The translations under genes and the position numbers were made by a program. Below, one piece after another: positions 43,606-54,100 of a stretch of DNA of 64,000 nucleotides. Numbering within the stretch: position 1 is the first letter of the stretch; each line of letters starts with the position of its first letter. The stretch covers positions 8,696,984-8,760,983 of the forward strand of contig CM077034.1 in the NCBI GenBank assembly GCA_039090855.1, given 5' to 3'. The notes below the pieces were generated by a model. It did not search any database, was not told the origin of the DNA, and saw nothing but the letters and a program-made list of their open reading frames with translations. Origin of the DNA: Macrothele yani. Its lineage: Eukaryota; Arthropoda; Arachnida; Araneae; Macrothelidae.

Positions 43606-44502
43606 TTGGGTTGTCGGAAAAGTCACTACGTAATTTTGGCACCCAGTGGCAGTCGGGCAGTTTTGGAAGTACTAGAGGCATGCGCAGCTCTGTTATCGCT
43701 ATGGCATTCGACAGGTGCCAGTTCTAGCTGCAGTCAAAAAGGAATAGTCAGCGATTTGGTTCATTTGTGGAGATTTGACATCACGTTGAAGATGGAAGAC
43801 CAAGCTGTGCATTTTCACCATATTTTACTGTTTCACTTACGTAAAGGGAAGAACGCGCGTCAAGCTTGTGAAAAGTTGCGTAAAGTGTACGGTGATAATG
43901 CTCTACAAGAACGTCAGTGCCAGCGGTGGTTCGCAAAATTTCGTGCTGGTGATTTTGACCTCAACGATGCTCCTCGGTCCGGGAGGCCCACCGAGGCTGA
44001 TGACGACCAAATCAAGGCATTGATCGAGTCAAACCCACGTTACGTGAAACGAGAGATTGCAGACACATTGCACATCCATGCTTCAAGCGTTCACAACCAC
44101 CTGAAGAAGCTGGGATACGCAAGCAAGCTCGATGTGTGCGTTCCTCGTGAACTCAAAGAAGCTCAGTTGACGGCGCGTATAAACATCTGCGATATGCTCG
44201 TTAAACGTGAGGAAAATGATCCTTTTTTGAAGCGACTGATAACTGGTGACGAAAAGTGGATTGTGTACAACAATGTGCTGCGCAAACGGTCTTGGTCCCG
44301 ACGTGCTGCTTCGCCTCAAACGACATCCAAAGCAGACATTCATCAGCGGAAGGTTCTGGTCTCAGTGTGGTGGGATTTTAAAGGTGTCGTGTTTTTCGAG
44401 CTCCTACCACGGAACCAAACAATCAATTCGAATGTGTACATTGGACAGTTTGAACGAATCCATCATCCAGAAACGTCCAGAGCTCGTTCGTCGTAAAGGT
44501 GT

Positions 44503-45187
44503 TGTAGGGGTCGCCCGCAAACGAACTGTCAATTATGAATTTATGTACTTTTAATATTGTGACGAACACGTGCGGACGGACGTTTCATTCCGCCATTTTG
44601 TTGTTTCAGATAAGAACTGATATTCTTCACCACCCACGTGGTACGACTTTAATCCTATGGGGGATTAAGAGAGGGGTGCATGAACACCTGGGGCATCTGA
44701 CCTTGAAGAGTCAGCTGCTCGAGTGCTTCTGTTAAACAAGTTGTCATACTGCTTTTGTATACGTGCAAGGTTGTAATCCCCTGCGGGTATCCGACGACAT
44801 TCCTGAGTACAGGTATTTCACGTGCTGACCGGAAAAAACCAGTTTTTCTTGCGCATGCGTGATAGAGGACAGAAAGGGCGAGGAGGATTAAGTGAGACAG
44901 TTGAGCTTCGGTCGTCAAGGAGAGAGGGTCCTGGTTTGGACTCCAGTTTCTGACGGAAGGACTGCGGTTATCGCAGACGTGCAGCGTGGTGAACGGGAAG
45001 GAGGATTCCTTCGTCCACCGGGTATCGCGGAAAGAATTGTGGAAAGATAGCACGTGGTCAGCACGGGAACCTGAGCGGAAAATCATCGGAAACCCGCGAA
45101 GCAAATGTTATCGGAATAATAAAGTCTTGTTGTTGTTTTTATTTCCGTGTACTAGACTGAGTTTGTAGAGGTAATTATTCTTCTACA
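44503..45187 (+). mobile_element. LTR-like insertion in the mariner (possible solo LTR)
   Basis: It begins TGTAGGGGTCGC and ends TTCTTCTACA, giving TGTAG...CTACA ends. A polyadenylation signal AATAAA lies at 45118-45123 followed by GTCTTGTTGTTG. A further ~95 bases (45188-45283) before mariner sequence resumes are unexplained and could be internal retrotransposon sequence. A 4-6 bp target duplication could not be confirmed. Confidence 0.55.
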
Positions 45188-45343
45188 CAAGGACGCCTTC
45201 AGCCGCCTTGATAGCCAGATTGTATAGTAAAGGCGAGGCGGTAGCTCGCTATACGGCGGGAAACAAGAGGTATTATCTAAGCACTGATGTGTTCCATCAA
45301 GACAACGCGAGACCACACACAAGTTTGATCACCCACCAAAAAT

Positions 45344-45680
45344 GATTGGAGCTTGGGTGGGATGTGTTTCCACACCCAGCATACTCGCCTGACCTTGCGC
45401 CGTCAGACTTCCACTTGTTTCGCTCTCTTCAACAGTCCTTGCGTGGTATAACGTTCAATTCAGATGAGGTTGTAAATCAGCAACTTGTACAGTTTTTCGC
45501 CACGAAAGACAGTCATTATTGGAGCTTGGGTGGGATGTGTTGCTACACCCAGCATGCCTGACCTTGCGCCGTCAGACTTCCACTAGTTTCGCTCTCTTCA
45601 ACAGTCCTTGCGTGGTATAACGTTCGATTCAGATGAGGTTGTAAATCAGCAACTTGTACAGTTTTTCGCCACGAAAGACA
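45344..45680 (+). repeat. 168-bp tandem duplication in the mariner 3' coding region
   Basis: ATTGGAGCTTGGGTGGGATG starts both copies (about 45344 and 45515). Both run to CCACGAAAGACAG. The copies differ by a small deletion in ATACTCGCCTGACC and a few substitutions. Confidence 0.92.
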
Positions 45681-45846
45681 GGTCCTTCTATGAACGAGGC
45701 ATTCTGCAGCTCACTGAAAGATGGCAAAAGGTTGTCGAACAAAACGGGCATTATATCACTGATTGATCTTTGTTCTTTCTATTATCAATAAATGACCTTT
45801 GCAAAACATGGATATAATACGTCATGACTTTTCTGACAGCCCAATA

Positions 45847-46540
45847 GTTTCTAATCGAAAGATAATGTTTTTGAGTCGGGTTTTTAGTCCCGCAGATATT
45901 GCTGTAAACGGAAATGTGAACTTACGCCCTCTGCTTTAAGAAATATTTGAAATTATATGAGAAACATTTCGCACCGAAAATGTTCTCCAACAAAGAAAGA
46001 ATTTTTCAAGTTGGACTCCTAGAAACAGAGATATGGACAAAAATAAGATATACATGTATGCCCCCTAGTGGAAAAATCATGCACTATTTCAAGCAGCAGG
46101 TATCCTCAAAAAGTTTTCCTAAGTGAGTGGTATCGGTTCATGGAAGAATTTTTTCAATCGCGTTTCCAGTTCAGATTTTGTTGCAAATACATCAGAAGCA
46201 AAATCAAACACTTACGCCCCTAGTGGTCAAAGCATTCTTTACCAAAAACGAGAATTTGTATGCAAAACACTTCCCCCGTCAAAAGCTGTATCAACGCACG
46301 AAGAATGTCTCAAATCAGACTTTTAGAAGCGGAGATATTGGCAAAATTGCGATTTACCTCTACGCCCTCTAGCGGAAAATGTATGCATTATTTGAAAAAA
46401 AGGACTGTAACTTAAATAGTGTTCGATATAAATGTCATCGAAAGAAGAAATAATTTTTTTAATCGGATATTTAGAAGCAAATATATGAAATAAGAAGTCC
46501 ATTTGCGCCCTCTAGTGGCGAAGTTGAGCATCAAAAAAAA
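45847..46540. repeat. ~150-bp diverged repeat with four CTCF-like motifs
   Basis: Motifs at 46058-46071 (ATGCCCCCTAGTGG), 46214-46226 (ACGCCCCTAGTGG), 46362-46375 (ACGCCCTCTAGCGG) and 46505-46520 (GCGCCCTCTAGTGGCG), spaced about 143-155 bases apart. Shared surroundings include TTTAGAAGCGGAGATATTGG and TGCATTATTT. No coding sequence. Confidence 0.65.
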
Positions 46541-46899
46541 AAAAAATCCGGAACAAATGGATTATTATTCTCACATTTTAATTTCCCCATACAAAAAGAA
46601 TTTTACAAATCGAGCTAATAACTGCAGAGGTATGGTCTCCTCGGCTACATAAAGTGATAACATAAGCACTACACAAAAAGATGCTAATAACGCAGCTTCA
46701 GTCCTCCAAACAGACAAGAACCCCCCTGCCCCCTTGTATTTTGCAGGGGGTGGGGAGGGATATTTGTCCAACATAAGTTATGTCAGTAGAAAAATCCTCA
46801 ACTACAAAACATCGCGCAGGGATAAAAAGACAGGAATGGATAAAATTCCACATTTAACAGAATTTTAGGACATTTCCAGGACGCGTACGAACCATGTCC
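46541..46899. other. Unassigned sequence ending in transposon-like terminus
   Basis: No gene seen. CATTTCCAGGACGCGTACG near 46875 resembles the terminal region of the element at 34929-38355, so a transposon edge may lie here. Confidence 0.4.
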
Positions 46900-47220
46900 A
46901 CGTTTGAATTTTGGTTGCCATATTTTAGAATCGATCTCCAGATCATCGGGACGTAGAGTGGGGATTCAGAATTGAAAGTCTGAAAAGAATTTCCCGACTT
47001 TCACGGTAAATAACAACAAAAGCCTGGACATTCCTTTTAGCCTAAAGACTTGCAATTCAGAAACCCCACTCTACATCCAGATGATTCAGAGATCCATTCT
47101 AAAATCTGGCAACAAAAATTAAAACGTAGAATCTGGAAACAATCTTAGTCCTCCACTGGAGCTGGGAAGACCTGACGAGGTTGAAAGCTCTCAACTTACG
47201 AACTTTCTTTGTGAAAGTTC
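46900..47220. mobile_element. PLE tail pair in inverted orientation (third duplex, short)
   Basis: 46900-46980 is the reverse complement of sequence like 47050-47130 (CCACTCTACATCCAGATGAT; GATCCATTCTAAAATCTGGC). The plus-strand part continues CAATCTTAGTCCTCCACTGG and CTCTCAACTTACGAAC, matching the 3' end of the PLE at 20580-20750. Confidence 0.75.
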
Positions 47221-47222
47221 TA

Positions 47223-47490
47223 TTGGGTTGTAGGAAAAATCATGACGTATTTCAGCCATGTTTTTTAAAGGTCATTTATTGATAGAAAGAACAAGGATCA
47301 ATCAATGATATAATGCCCGTTTTGTTCGATAACCTTTTGCCATCTTTCAGTGAGCTGCAGAATGCCTCGTTCATGGAAGGACCTGTCTTTCGTGGCGAAA
47401 AACTGTACAAGTTGCTGATTTACAGCCTCATCTGATTTGAACGTTATACCACGCAAGGACTGTTGAAGAGAGCGAAACAAGTTGAAGAGA
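47223..47490 (-). mobile_element. mariner 3' fragment, minus strand
   Basis: The TIR-like end TTGGGTTGTAGGAAAAATCA at 47223 follows TA. Minus-strand coding FRSLQQSLRGITFKSDEAVN and RWQKVIEQNGHYIID belongs to the same family as the mariner at 43606. The remaining N-terminal part is missing; Tc1-like sequence adjoins at about 47483. Confidence 0.85.
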
Positions 47491-48120
47491 GTGTATCCAC
47501 CATGGCCCATCACTTCTGTGGAGTAGAAACCCCAATTCGTTGAAGAAGGCAACCTTGTTCCACTCTTCCACTGTCCAATGACGGTAGTCTCATGCGAACT
47601 GCAGGCGTCGTTGCCGATGGACATGAGTTAACATGGGCGCCTTGACGCAGCATCGGCTCCGGAGACATATCGTAACAGGGTCCGCTCTATTGTCATCGGG
47701 GACACGTACCTGGGTGCCCTAGTGTTCATTTGCTGCATGCACTGCTGTGTGCCGATTGTCCTTTACCAGTCAACAGAGGCGTCGTTCTCCTTTGGGGTTC
47801 CACAGTTATGATGTCGGGAGGTACCTGGTGAGCCAGCGGTTCATTTTTGGTACACCCTTACTACGGCACCTAGTGTACAGCCCACAAAGTCTGCTGTTTC
47901 TGAGAGGCAGTTGCTATGGCACAGTAGCCAATGATCATTCCTTTTCGAATGTCTGCAACATCACTACCTCAGCCCATTGTGCTCACACGACGCACTGTGG
48001 CTCACCTGCCCTGACCGGCCGCTCATATCTCCAAGTGGTCGACCTTGTCACTTGCACTCTGTGACCAGCCTTGGTGGGCACAGTGTGATTCTAGGGGTGG
48101 TCATATTATTCTGATACAAC
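47483..48120 (-). pseudogene. Tc1-like transposon remnant
   Basis: Minus-strand, in mixed frames: HRQRRLQFA then YRHWTVEEWNKVAFF and FLLHRSDGPWW (about 47610-47490) matches the block leading to the first catalytic acid of Tc1 transposases; the usual SDESRF reads NELGF. Upstream NNCGTPKENDAS (near 47800) resembles the inter-HTH linker. TCATATTATTCTGATACA at 48101-48118 may be the terminal repeat. It is heavily mutated. Confidence 0.7.
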
Positions 48121-48127
48121 TGTGTAT

Positions 48128-51100
48128 AAACTCGCAGAAGTGAAATGACTGCCTAAATCAGGGAAGTCTGGTAAATTTTAGGGGGAGTCATTAACTTTCA
48201 GAAGTGAGAAAGCAACCTAAATTACAAGTTTAGTGTTCTTAGAGGGTTTTATAAACTCTCTGAAGTTAGACACCTGCCTAAATCAGTGAAGTCTGGTAAT
48301 TTTAGGGGTAGTCATGAACTTTCAGAATTGAGAGAGCAACCTAAATTAGAAGTTTAGTGTTCTTAAGAGGGTTTTATAAACTCTCTGAAGTTAGACACCT
48401 GCCTAAATCAGGGAAGTCTGGTAAATTTTAGGGGGAGTCGTTAACTTTCAGAAGTGAGAGAGCAACCTAAATTACAAGTTTAGTGTTCTTAGAGGGTTAT
48501 ATAAACTCTCTGAAGTTAGACACCTGCCTAAATCAGGGAAGTCTGGTAAATTTTAGGGGGAGTCATTAACTTTCAGAAGTGAGAAAGCAACCTAAATTAC
48601 AAGTTTAGTGTTCTTAGAGGGTTTTATATACTCTCTGAAGTTAGACACCTGCCTAAATCAGGGAAGTCTGGTAATTTTAGGGGTCATGAACTTTCAGAAG
48701 TGAGAGAGCAACCTAAATCAGAAATTTAGTGTTCTTAAGAGGGTTTTATAAACTCTCTGAAGTTAGACACCTGCCTAAATCAGGAAAGTCTGGTAATTTT
48801 AGGGGTAGTCGTGAACTTTCAGAATTGAGAGAGCAACCTAAATCAGAAGTTTAGTGTTCTTAAGAGGGTTTTATAAACTCTCTGAAGTTAAACACCTGCC
48901 TAAATCAGTGAAGACTGGTAATTTTAGGGGTAGTCACAAACTTTCAGAAGTGAGAGAGCAACCTAAATCAGAAGTTTAGTGTTCTTAGAGGGTTTTATAA
49001 ACTCTCGGAAGTTAGACACCTGCCTAAATCAGTGAAGTCTGGTAATTTTAGGGGTAGTCATGAACTTTCAGAAGTGAGAGAGCAACCTAAATCAGAAATT
49101 TAGTGTTCTTAGAGGGTTTTATAAACTCTCTGAAGTTAGACACCTGCCTAAATCAGGGAAGTCTGGTAATTTTAGGGGTAGTCATGAACTTTCAGAATTG
49201 AGAGAGCAACCTAAATTAGAAGTTTAGTGTTCTTAGAGGGTTTTATAAACTCTCTGAAGTTAGACACCTGCCTAAATCAGGGAAGTCTGGTAATTTTAGG
49301 GGGTCATGAACTTTCAGAAGTGAGAGAGCAACCTAAATCAGAAATTTAGTGTTCTTAAGAGGGTTTTATAAACTCTCTGAAGTTAGACACCTGCCTAAAT
49401 CAGGGAAGTCTGGTAATTTTAGGGGGTCATGAACTTTCAGAAGTGAGAGAGCAACCTAAATCAGAAATTTAGTGTTCTTAAGAGGGTTTTATAAACTCTC
49501 TGAAGTTAGACACCTGCCTAAATCAGGAAAGTCTGGTAATTTTAGGGGTAGTCGTGAACTTTCAGAATTGAGAGAGCAACCTAAATCAGAAGTTTAGTGT
49601 TCTTAAGAGGGTTTTACAAACTCTCTGAAGTTAAACACCTGCCTAAATCAGTGAAGACTGGTAATTTTAGGGGTAGTCACGAACTTTCAGAAGTGAGAGA
49701 GCAACCTAAATCAGAAGTTTAGTGTTCTTAAGAGGGTTTTATAAACTCTCTGAAGTTAGACACCTGCCTAAATCAGTGAAGTCTGGTAATTTTAGGGGTA
49801 GTCGTGAACTTTCAGAAGTGAGACAGCAACCTAAATCAGAAATTTAGTGTTCTTAGAGGGTTTTATAAACTCTCGGAAGTTAGACACCTGCCTAAATCAG
49901 TGAAGTCTGGTAATTTTAGGGGTAGTCATGAACTTTCAGAAGTGAGAGAGCAACCTAAATCAGAAATTTAGTGTTCTTAGAGGGTTTTATAAACTCTCTG
50001 AAGTTAGACACCTGCCTAAATCAGGGAAGTCTGGTAATTTTAGGGGTAGTCTTGAACTTTCAGAATTGAGAGAGCAACCTAAATTAGAAGTTTAGTGTTC
50101 TTAGAGGGTTTTATAAACTCTCTGAAGTTAGACACCTGCCTAAATCAGTGAAGTCTGGTAATTTTAGGGGTAGTCATGAACTTTCAGAAGTGAGAGAGCA
50201 ACCTAAATCAGAAGTTTAGTGTTTTTACAGGGGTTTTATAAACTCTTTGAAGTTAGACACCTGCCTAAATCAGGGAAGTCTGGTAATTTTAGGGGTAGTC
50301 ATTAACTTTCAGAAGTGAGAAAGCAACCTAAATTACAAGTTTAGTGTTCTTAGAGGGTTTTATAAACTCTCTGAAGTTAGACACCTGCCTAAATCAGTGA
50401 AGTCTGGTAATTTTAGGGGTAGTCATGAACTTTCAGAATTGAGAGAGCAACCTAAATTAGAAGTTTAGTGTTCTTACTGGGTTTCATAAACTCTCTGAAG
50501 TTAGACACCTGCCTAAATCAGGGAAGTCTGGTAAATTTTAGGGGGTGTCATTAACTTTCAGAAGTGAGAGAGCAACCTAAATCAGAAATTTAGTGTTCTT
50601 AGAGGGTTTTATATACTCTCTGAAGTTAGACACCTGCCTAAATCAGGGAAGTCTGGTAATTTTAGGGGGTCATGAACTTTCAGAAGTGAGAGAGCAACCT
50701 AAATCAGAAATTTAGCGTTCTTAAGAGGGTTTTATAAACTCTCTGAAGTTAAACACCTGCCTAAATCAGTGAAGACTGGTAATTTTAGGGGTAGTCACGA
50801 ACTTTCAGAAGTGAGAGAGCAACCTAAATCAGAAGTTTAGTGTTCTTAAGAGGGTTTTATAAACTCTCTGAAGTTAGACACCTGCCTAAATCAGTGAAGT
50901 CTGGTAATTTTAGGGGTAGTCGTGAACTTTCAGAAGTGAGACAGCAACCTAAATCAGAAATTTAGTGTTCTTAGAGGGTTTTATAAACTCTCTGAAGTTA
51001 GACACCTGCCTAAATCAGTGAAGTCTGGTAATTTTAGGGTAGTCATGAACTTTCAGAAGTGAGAGAGCAACCTAAATCAGAAATTTAGTGTTCTTAGAGG

Positions 51101-54100
51101 GTTTTATAAACTCTCTGAAGTTAGACACCTGCCTAAATCAGGGAAGTCTGGTAATTTTAGGGGTAGTCATGAACTTTCAGAATTGAGAAAGCAACCTAAA
51201 TTACAAGTTTAGTGTTCTTAGAGGGTTTTATATACTCTCTGAAGTTAGACACCTGCCTAAATCAGGGAAGTCTGGTAATTTTAGGGGGTCATGAACTTTC
51301 AGAAGTGAGAGAGCAACCTAAATCAGAAATTTAGTGTTCTTAAGAGGGTTTTATAAACTCTCTGAAGTTAGACACCTGCCTAAATCAGGGAAGTCTGGTA
51401 ATTTTAGGGGGTCATGAACTTTCAGAAGTGAAAGAGCAACCTAAATCAGAAATTTAGTGTTCTTAAGAGGGTTTTATAAACTCTCTGAAGTTAGACACCT
51501 GCCTAAATCAGGAAAGTCTGGTAATTTTAGGGGTAGTCGTGAACTTTCAGAATTGAGAGAGCAACCTAAATCAGAAGTTTAGTGTTCTTAAGAGGGTTTT
51601 ATAAACTCTCTGAAGTTAAACACCTGCCTAAATCAGTGAAGACTGGTAATTTTAGGGGTAGTCACGAACTTTCAGAAGTGAGAGAGCAACCTAAATCAGA
51701 AATTTAGTGTTCTTAGAGGGTTTTATAAACTCTCGGAAGTTAGACACCTGCCTAAATCAGTGAAGTCTGGTAATTTTAGGGGTAGTCATGAACTTTCAGA
51801 AGTGAGAGAGCAACCTAAATCAGAAATTTAGTGTTCTTAGAGGGTTTTATAAACTCTCTGAAGTTAGACACCTGCCTAAATCAGGGAAGTCTGGTAATTT
51901 TAGGGGTAGTCATGAACTTTCAGAATTGAGAGAGCAACCTAAATTAGAAGTTTAGTGTTCTTAGAGGGTTTTATAAACTCTCTGAAGTTAGACACCTGCC
52001 TAAATCAGGAAAGTCTGGTAATTTTAGGGGGTCATGAACTTTCAGAAGTGAGAGTGCAACCTAAATCAGAAATTTAGTGTTCTTAAGAGGGTTTTATAAA
52101 CTCTCTGAAGTTAGACACCTGCCTAAATCAGGAAAGTCTGGTAATTTTAGGGGTAGTCGTGAACTTTCAGAATTGAGAGAGCAACCTAAATCAGAAGTTT
52201 AGTGTTCTTAAGAGGGTTTTATAAACTCTCTGAAGTTAAACACCTGCCTAAATCAGTGAAGACTGGTAATTTTAGGGGTAGTCACGAACTTTCAGAAGTG
52301 AGAGAGCAACCTAAATAAGAAGTTTAGTGTTCTTAAGAGGGTTTTATAAACTCTCTGAAGTTAGACACCTGCCTAAATCAGTGAAGTCTGGTAATTTTAG
52401 GGGTAGTCGTGAACTTTCAGAAGTGAGAGAGCAACCTAAATAAGAAGTTTAGTGTTCTTAAGAGGGTTTTATAAACTCTCTGAAGTTAGACACCTGCCTA
52501 AATCAGTGAAGTCTGGTAATTTTAGGGGTAGTCGTGAACTTTCAGAAGTGAGAAAGCAACCTAAATCAGAAATTTAGTGTTCTTAGAGGGTTTTATAAAC
52601 TCTCGGAAGTTAGACACCTGCCTAAATCAGTGAAGTCTGGTAATTTTAGGGGGTCATGAACTTTCAGAAGTGAGAGAGCAACCTAAATCAGAAATTTAGT
52701 GTTCTTAAGAGGGTTTTATAAACTCTCTGAAGTTAGACACCTGCCTAAATCAGGGAAGTCTGGTAATTTTAGGGGGTCATGAACTTTCAGAAGTGAGAGA
52801 GCAACCTAAATCAGAAATTTAGTGTTCTTAAGAGGGTTTTATAAACTCTCTGAAGTTAGACACCTGCCTAAATCAGGAAAGTCTGGTAATTTTAGGGGTA
52901 GTCGTGAACTTTCAGAATTGAGAGAGCAACCTAAATCAGAAGTTTAGTGTTCTTAAGAGGGTTTTATAAACTCTCTGAAGTTAAACACCTGCCTAAATCA
53001 GTGAAGACTGGTAATTTTAGGGGTAGTCACGAACTTTCAGAAGTGAGAGAGCAACCTAAATCAGAAGTTTAGTGTTCTTAAGAGGGTTTTATAAACTCTC
53101 TGAAGTTAGACACCTGCCTAAATCAGTGAAGTCTGGTAATTTTAGGGGTAGTCGTGAACTTTCAGAAGTGAGAAAGCAACCTAAATCAGAAATTTAGTGT
53201 TCTTAGAGGGTTTTATAAACTCTCGGAAGTTAGACACCTGCCTAAATCAGTGAAGTCTGGTAATTTTAGGGGTAGTCATGAACTTTCAGAAGTGAGAGAG
53301 CAACCTAAATCAGAAATTTAGTGTTCTTAGAGGGTTTTATAAACTCTCTGAAGTTAGACACCTGCCTAAATCAGGGAAGTCTGGTAATTTTAGGGGTAGT
53401 CATGAACTTTCAGAATTGAGAGAGCAACCTAAATTAGAAGTTTAGTGTTCTTAGAGGGTTTTATAAACTCTCTGAAGTTAGACACCTGCCTAAATAAGTG
53501 AAGTCTGGTAATTTTAGGGGTAGTCATGAACTTTCAGAATTGAGAGAGCAACCTAAATTAGAAGTTTAGTGTTCTTACTGGGTTTCATAAACTCTCTGAA
53601 GTTAGACACCTGCCTAAATCAGGGAAGTCTGGTAAATTTTAGGGGTAGTCATTAACTTTCAGAAGTGAGAAAGCAACCTAAATTACAAGTTTAGTGTTCT
53701 TAGAGAGTTTTATATACTCTCTGAAGTTAGACACCTGCCTAAATCAGTGAAGTCTGGTAATTTTAGGGGTAGTCGTGAACTTTCAGAAGTGAGACAGCAA
53801 CCTAAATCAGAAATTTAGTGTTCTTAGAGGGTTTTATAAACTCTCGGAAGTTAGACACCTGCCTAAATCAGTGAAGTCTGGTAATTTTAGGGGTAGTCAT
53901 GAACTTTCAGAAGTGAGAGAGCAACCTAAATCAGAAATTTAGTGTTCTTAGAGGGTTTTATAAACTCTCTGAAGTTAGACACCTGCCTAAATCAGGGAAG
54001 TCTGGTAATTTTAGGGGTAGTCATGAACTTTCAGAATTGAGAGAGCAACCTAAATTAGAAGTTTAGTGTTCTTAGAGGGTTTTATAAACTCTCTGAAGTT

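Larger units (their letters stand above)
43792..45766 (+). pseudogene. mariner transposase, interrupted
   Basis: It starts MEDQAVHFHHILLFHLRKGK. The HTH region includes CQRWFAKFRAGDFDL and DAPRSGRPTEADDDQIKAL. The first catalytic acid is in RLITGDEKWIVYNN (near 44250), and VSVWWDFKGVVFFELLP follows. The frame is intact to about 44500, where an insertion cuts it. It resumes at 45284 with FHQDNARPHTS (second acid), then HPAYSPDLAPSDFHLFRSLQ (third acid). A tandem duplication repeats that block and adds a stop (TAG after DFH in the second copy). The C-terminus RWQKVVEQNGHYITD ends at the stop 45764-45766. Subfamily is judged from motif style only. Confidence 0.9.
43606..45844 (+). mobile_element. 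mariner transposon (cecropia-like) with internal insertion
   Basis: TA at 43604-43605 and 45845-45846. Ends TTGGGTTGTCGGAAAAGTCA and, in reverse, TTGGGCTGTCAGAAAAGTCA. The length of 2239 bp is explained by a ~0.78-kb insert and a 168-bp internal duplication in a normal ~1.3-kb mariner. Confidence 0.93.

Noticed and set aside
47747..48064. 105-residue plus-strand frame as a gene
   Set aside because: It lies antisense to a decayed Tc1-like transposase and shows no domain of its own.
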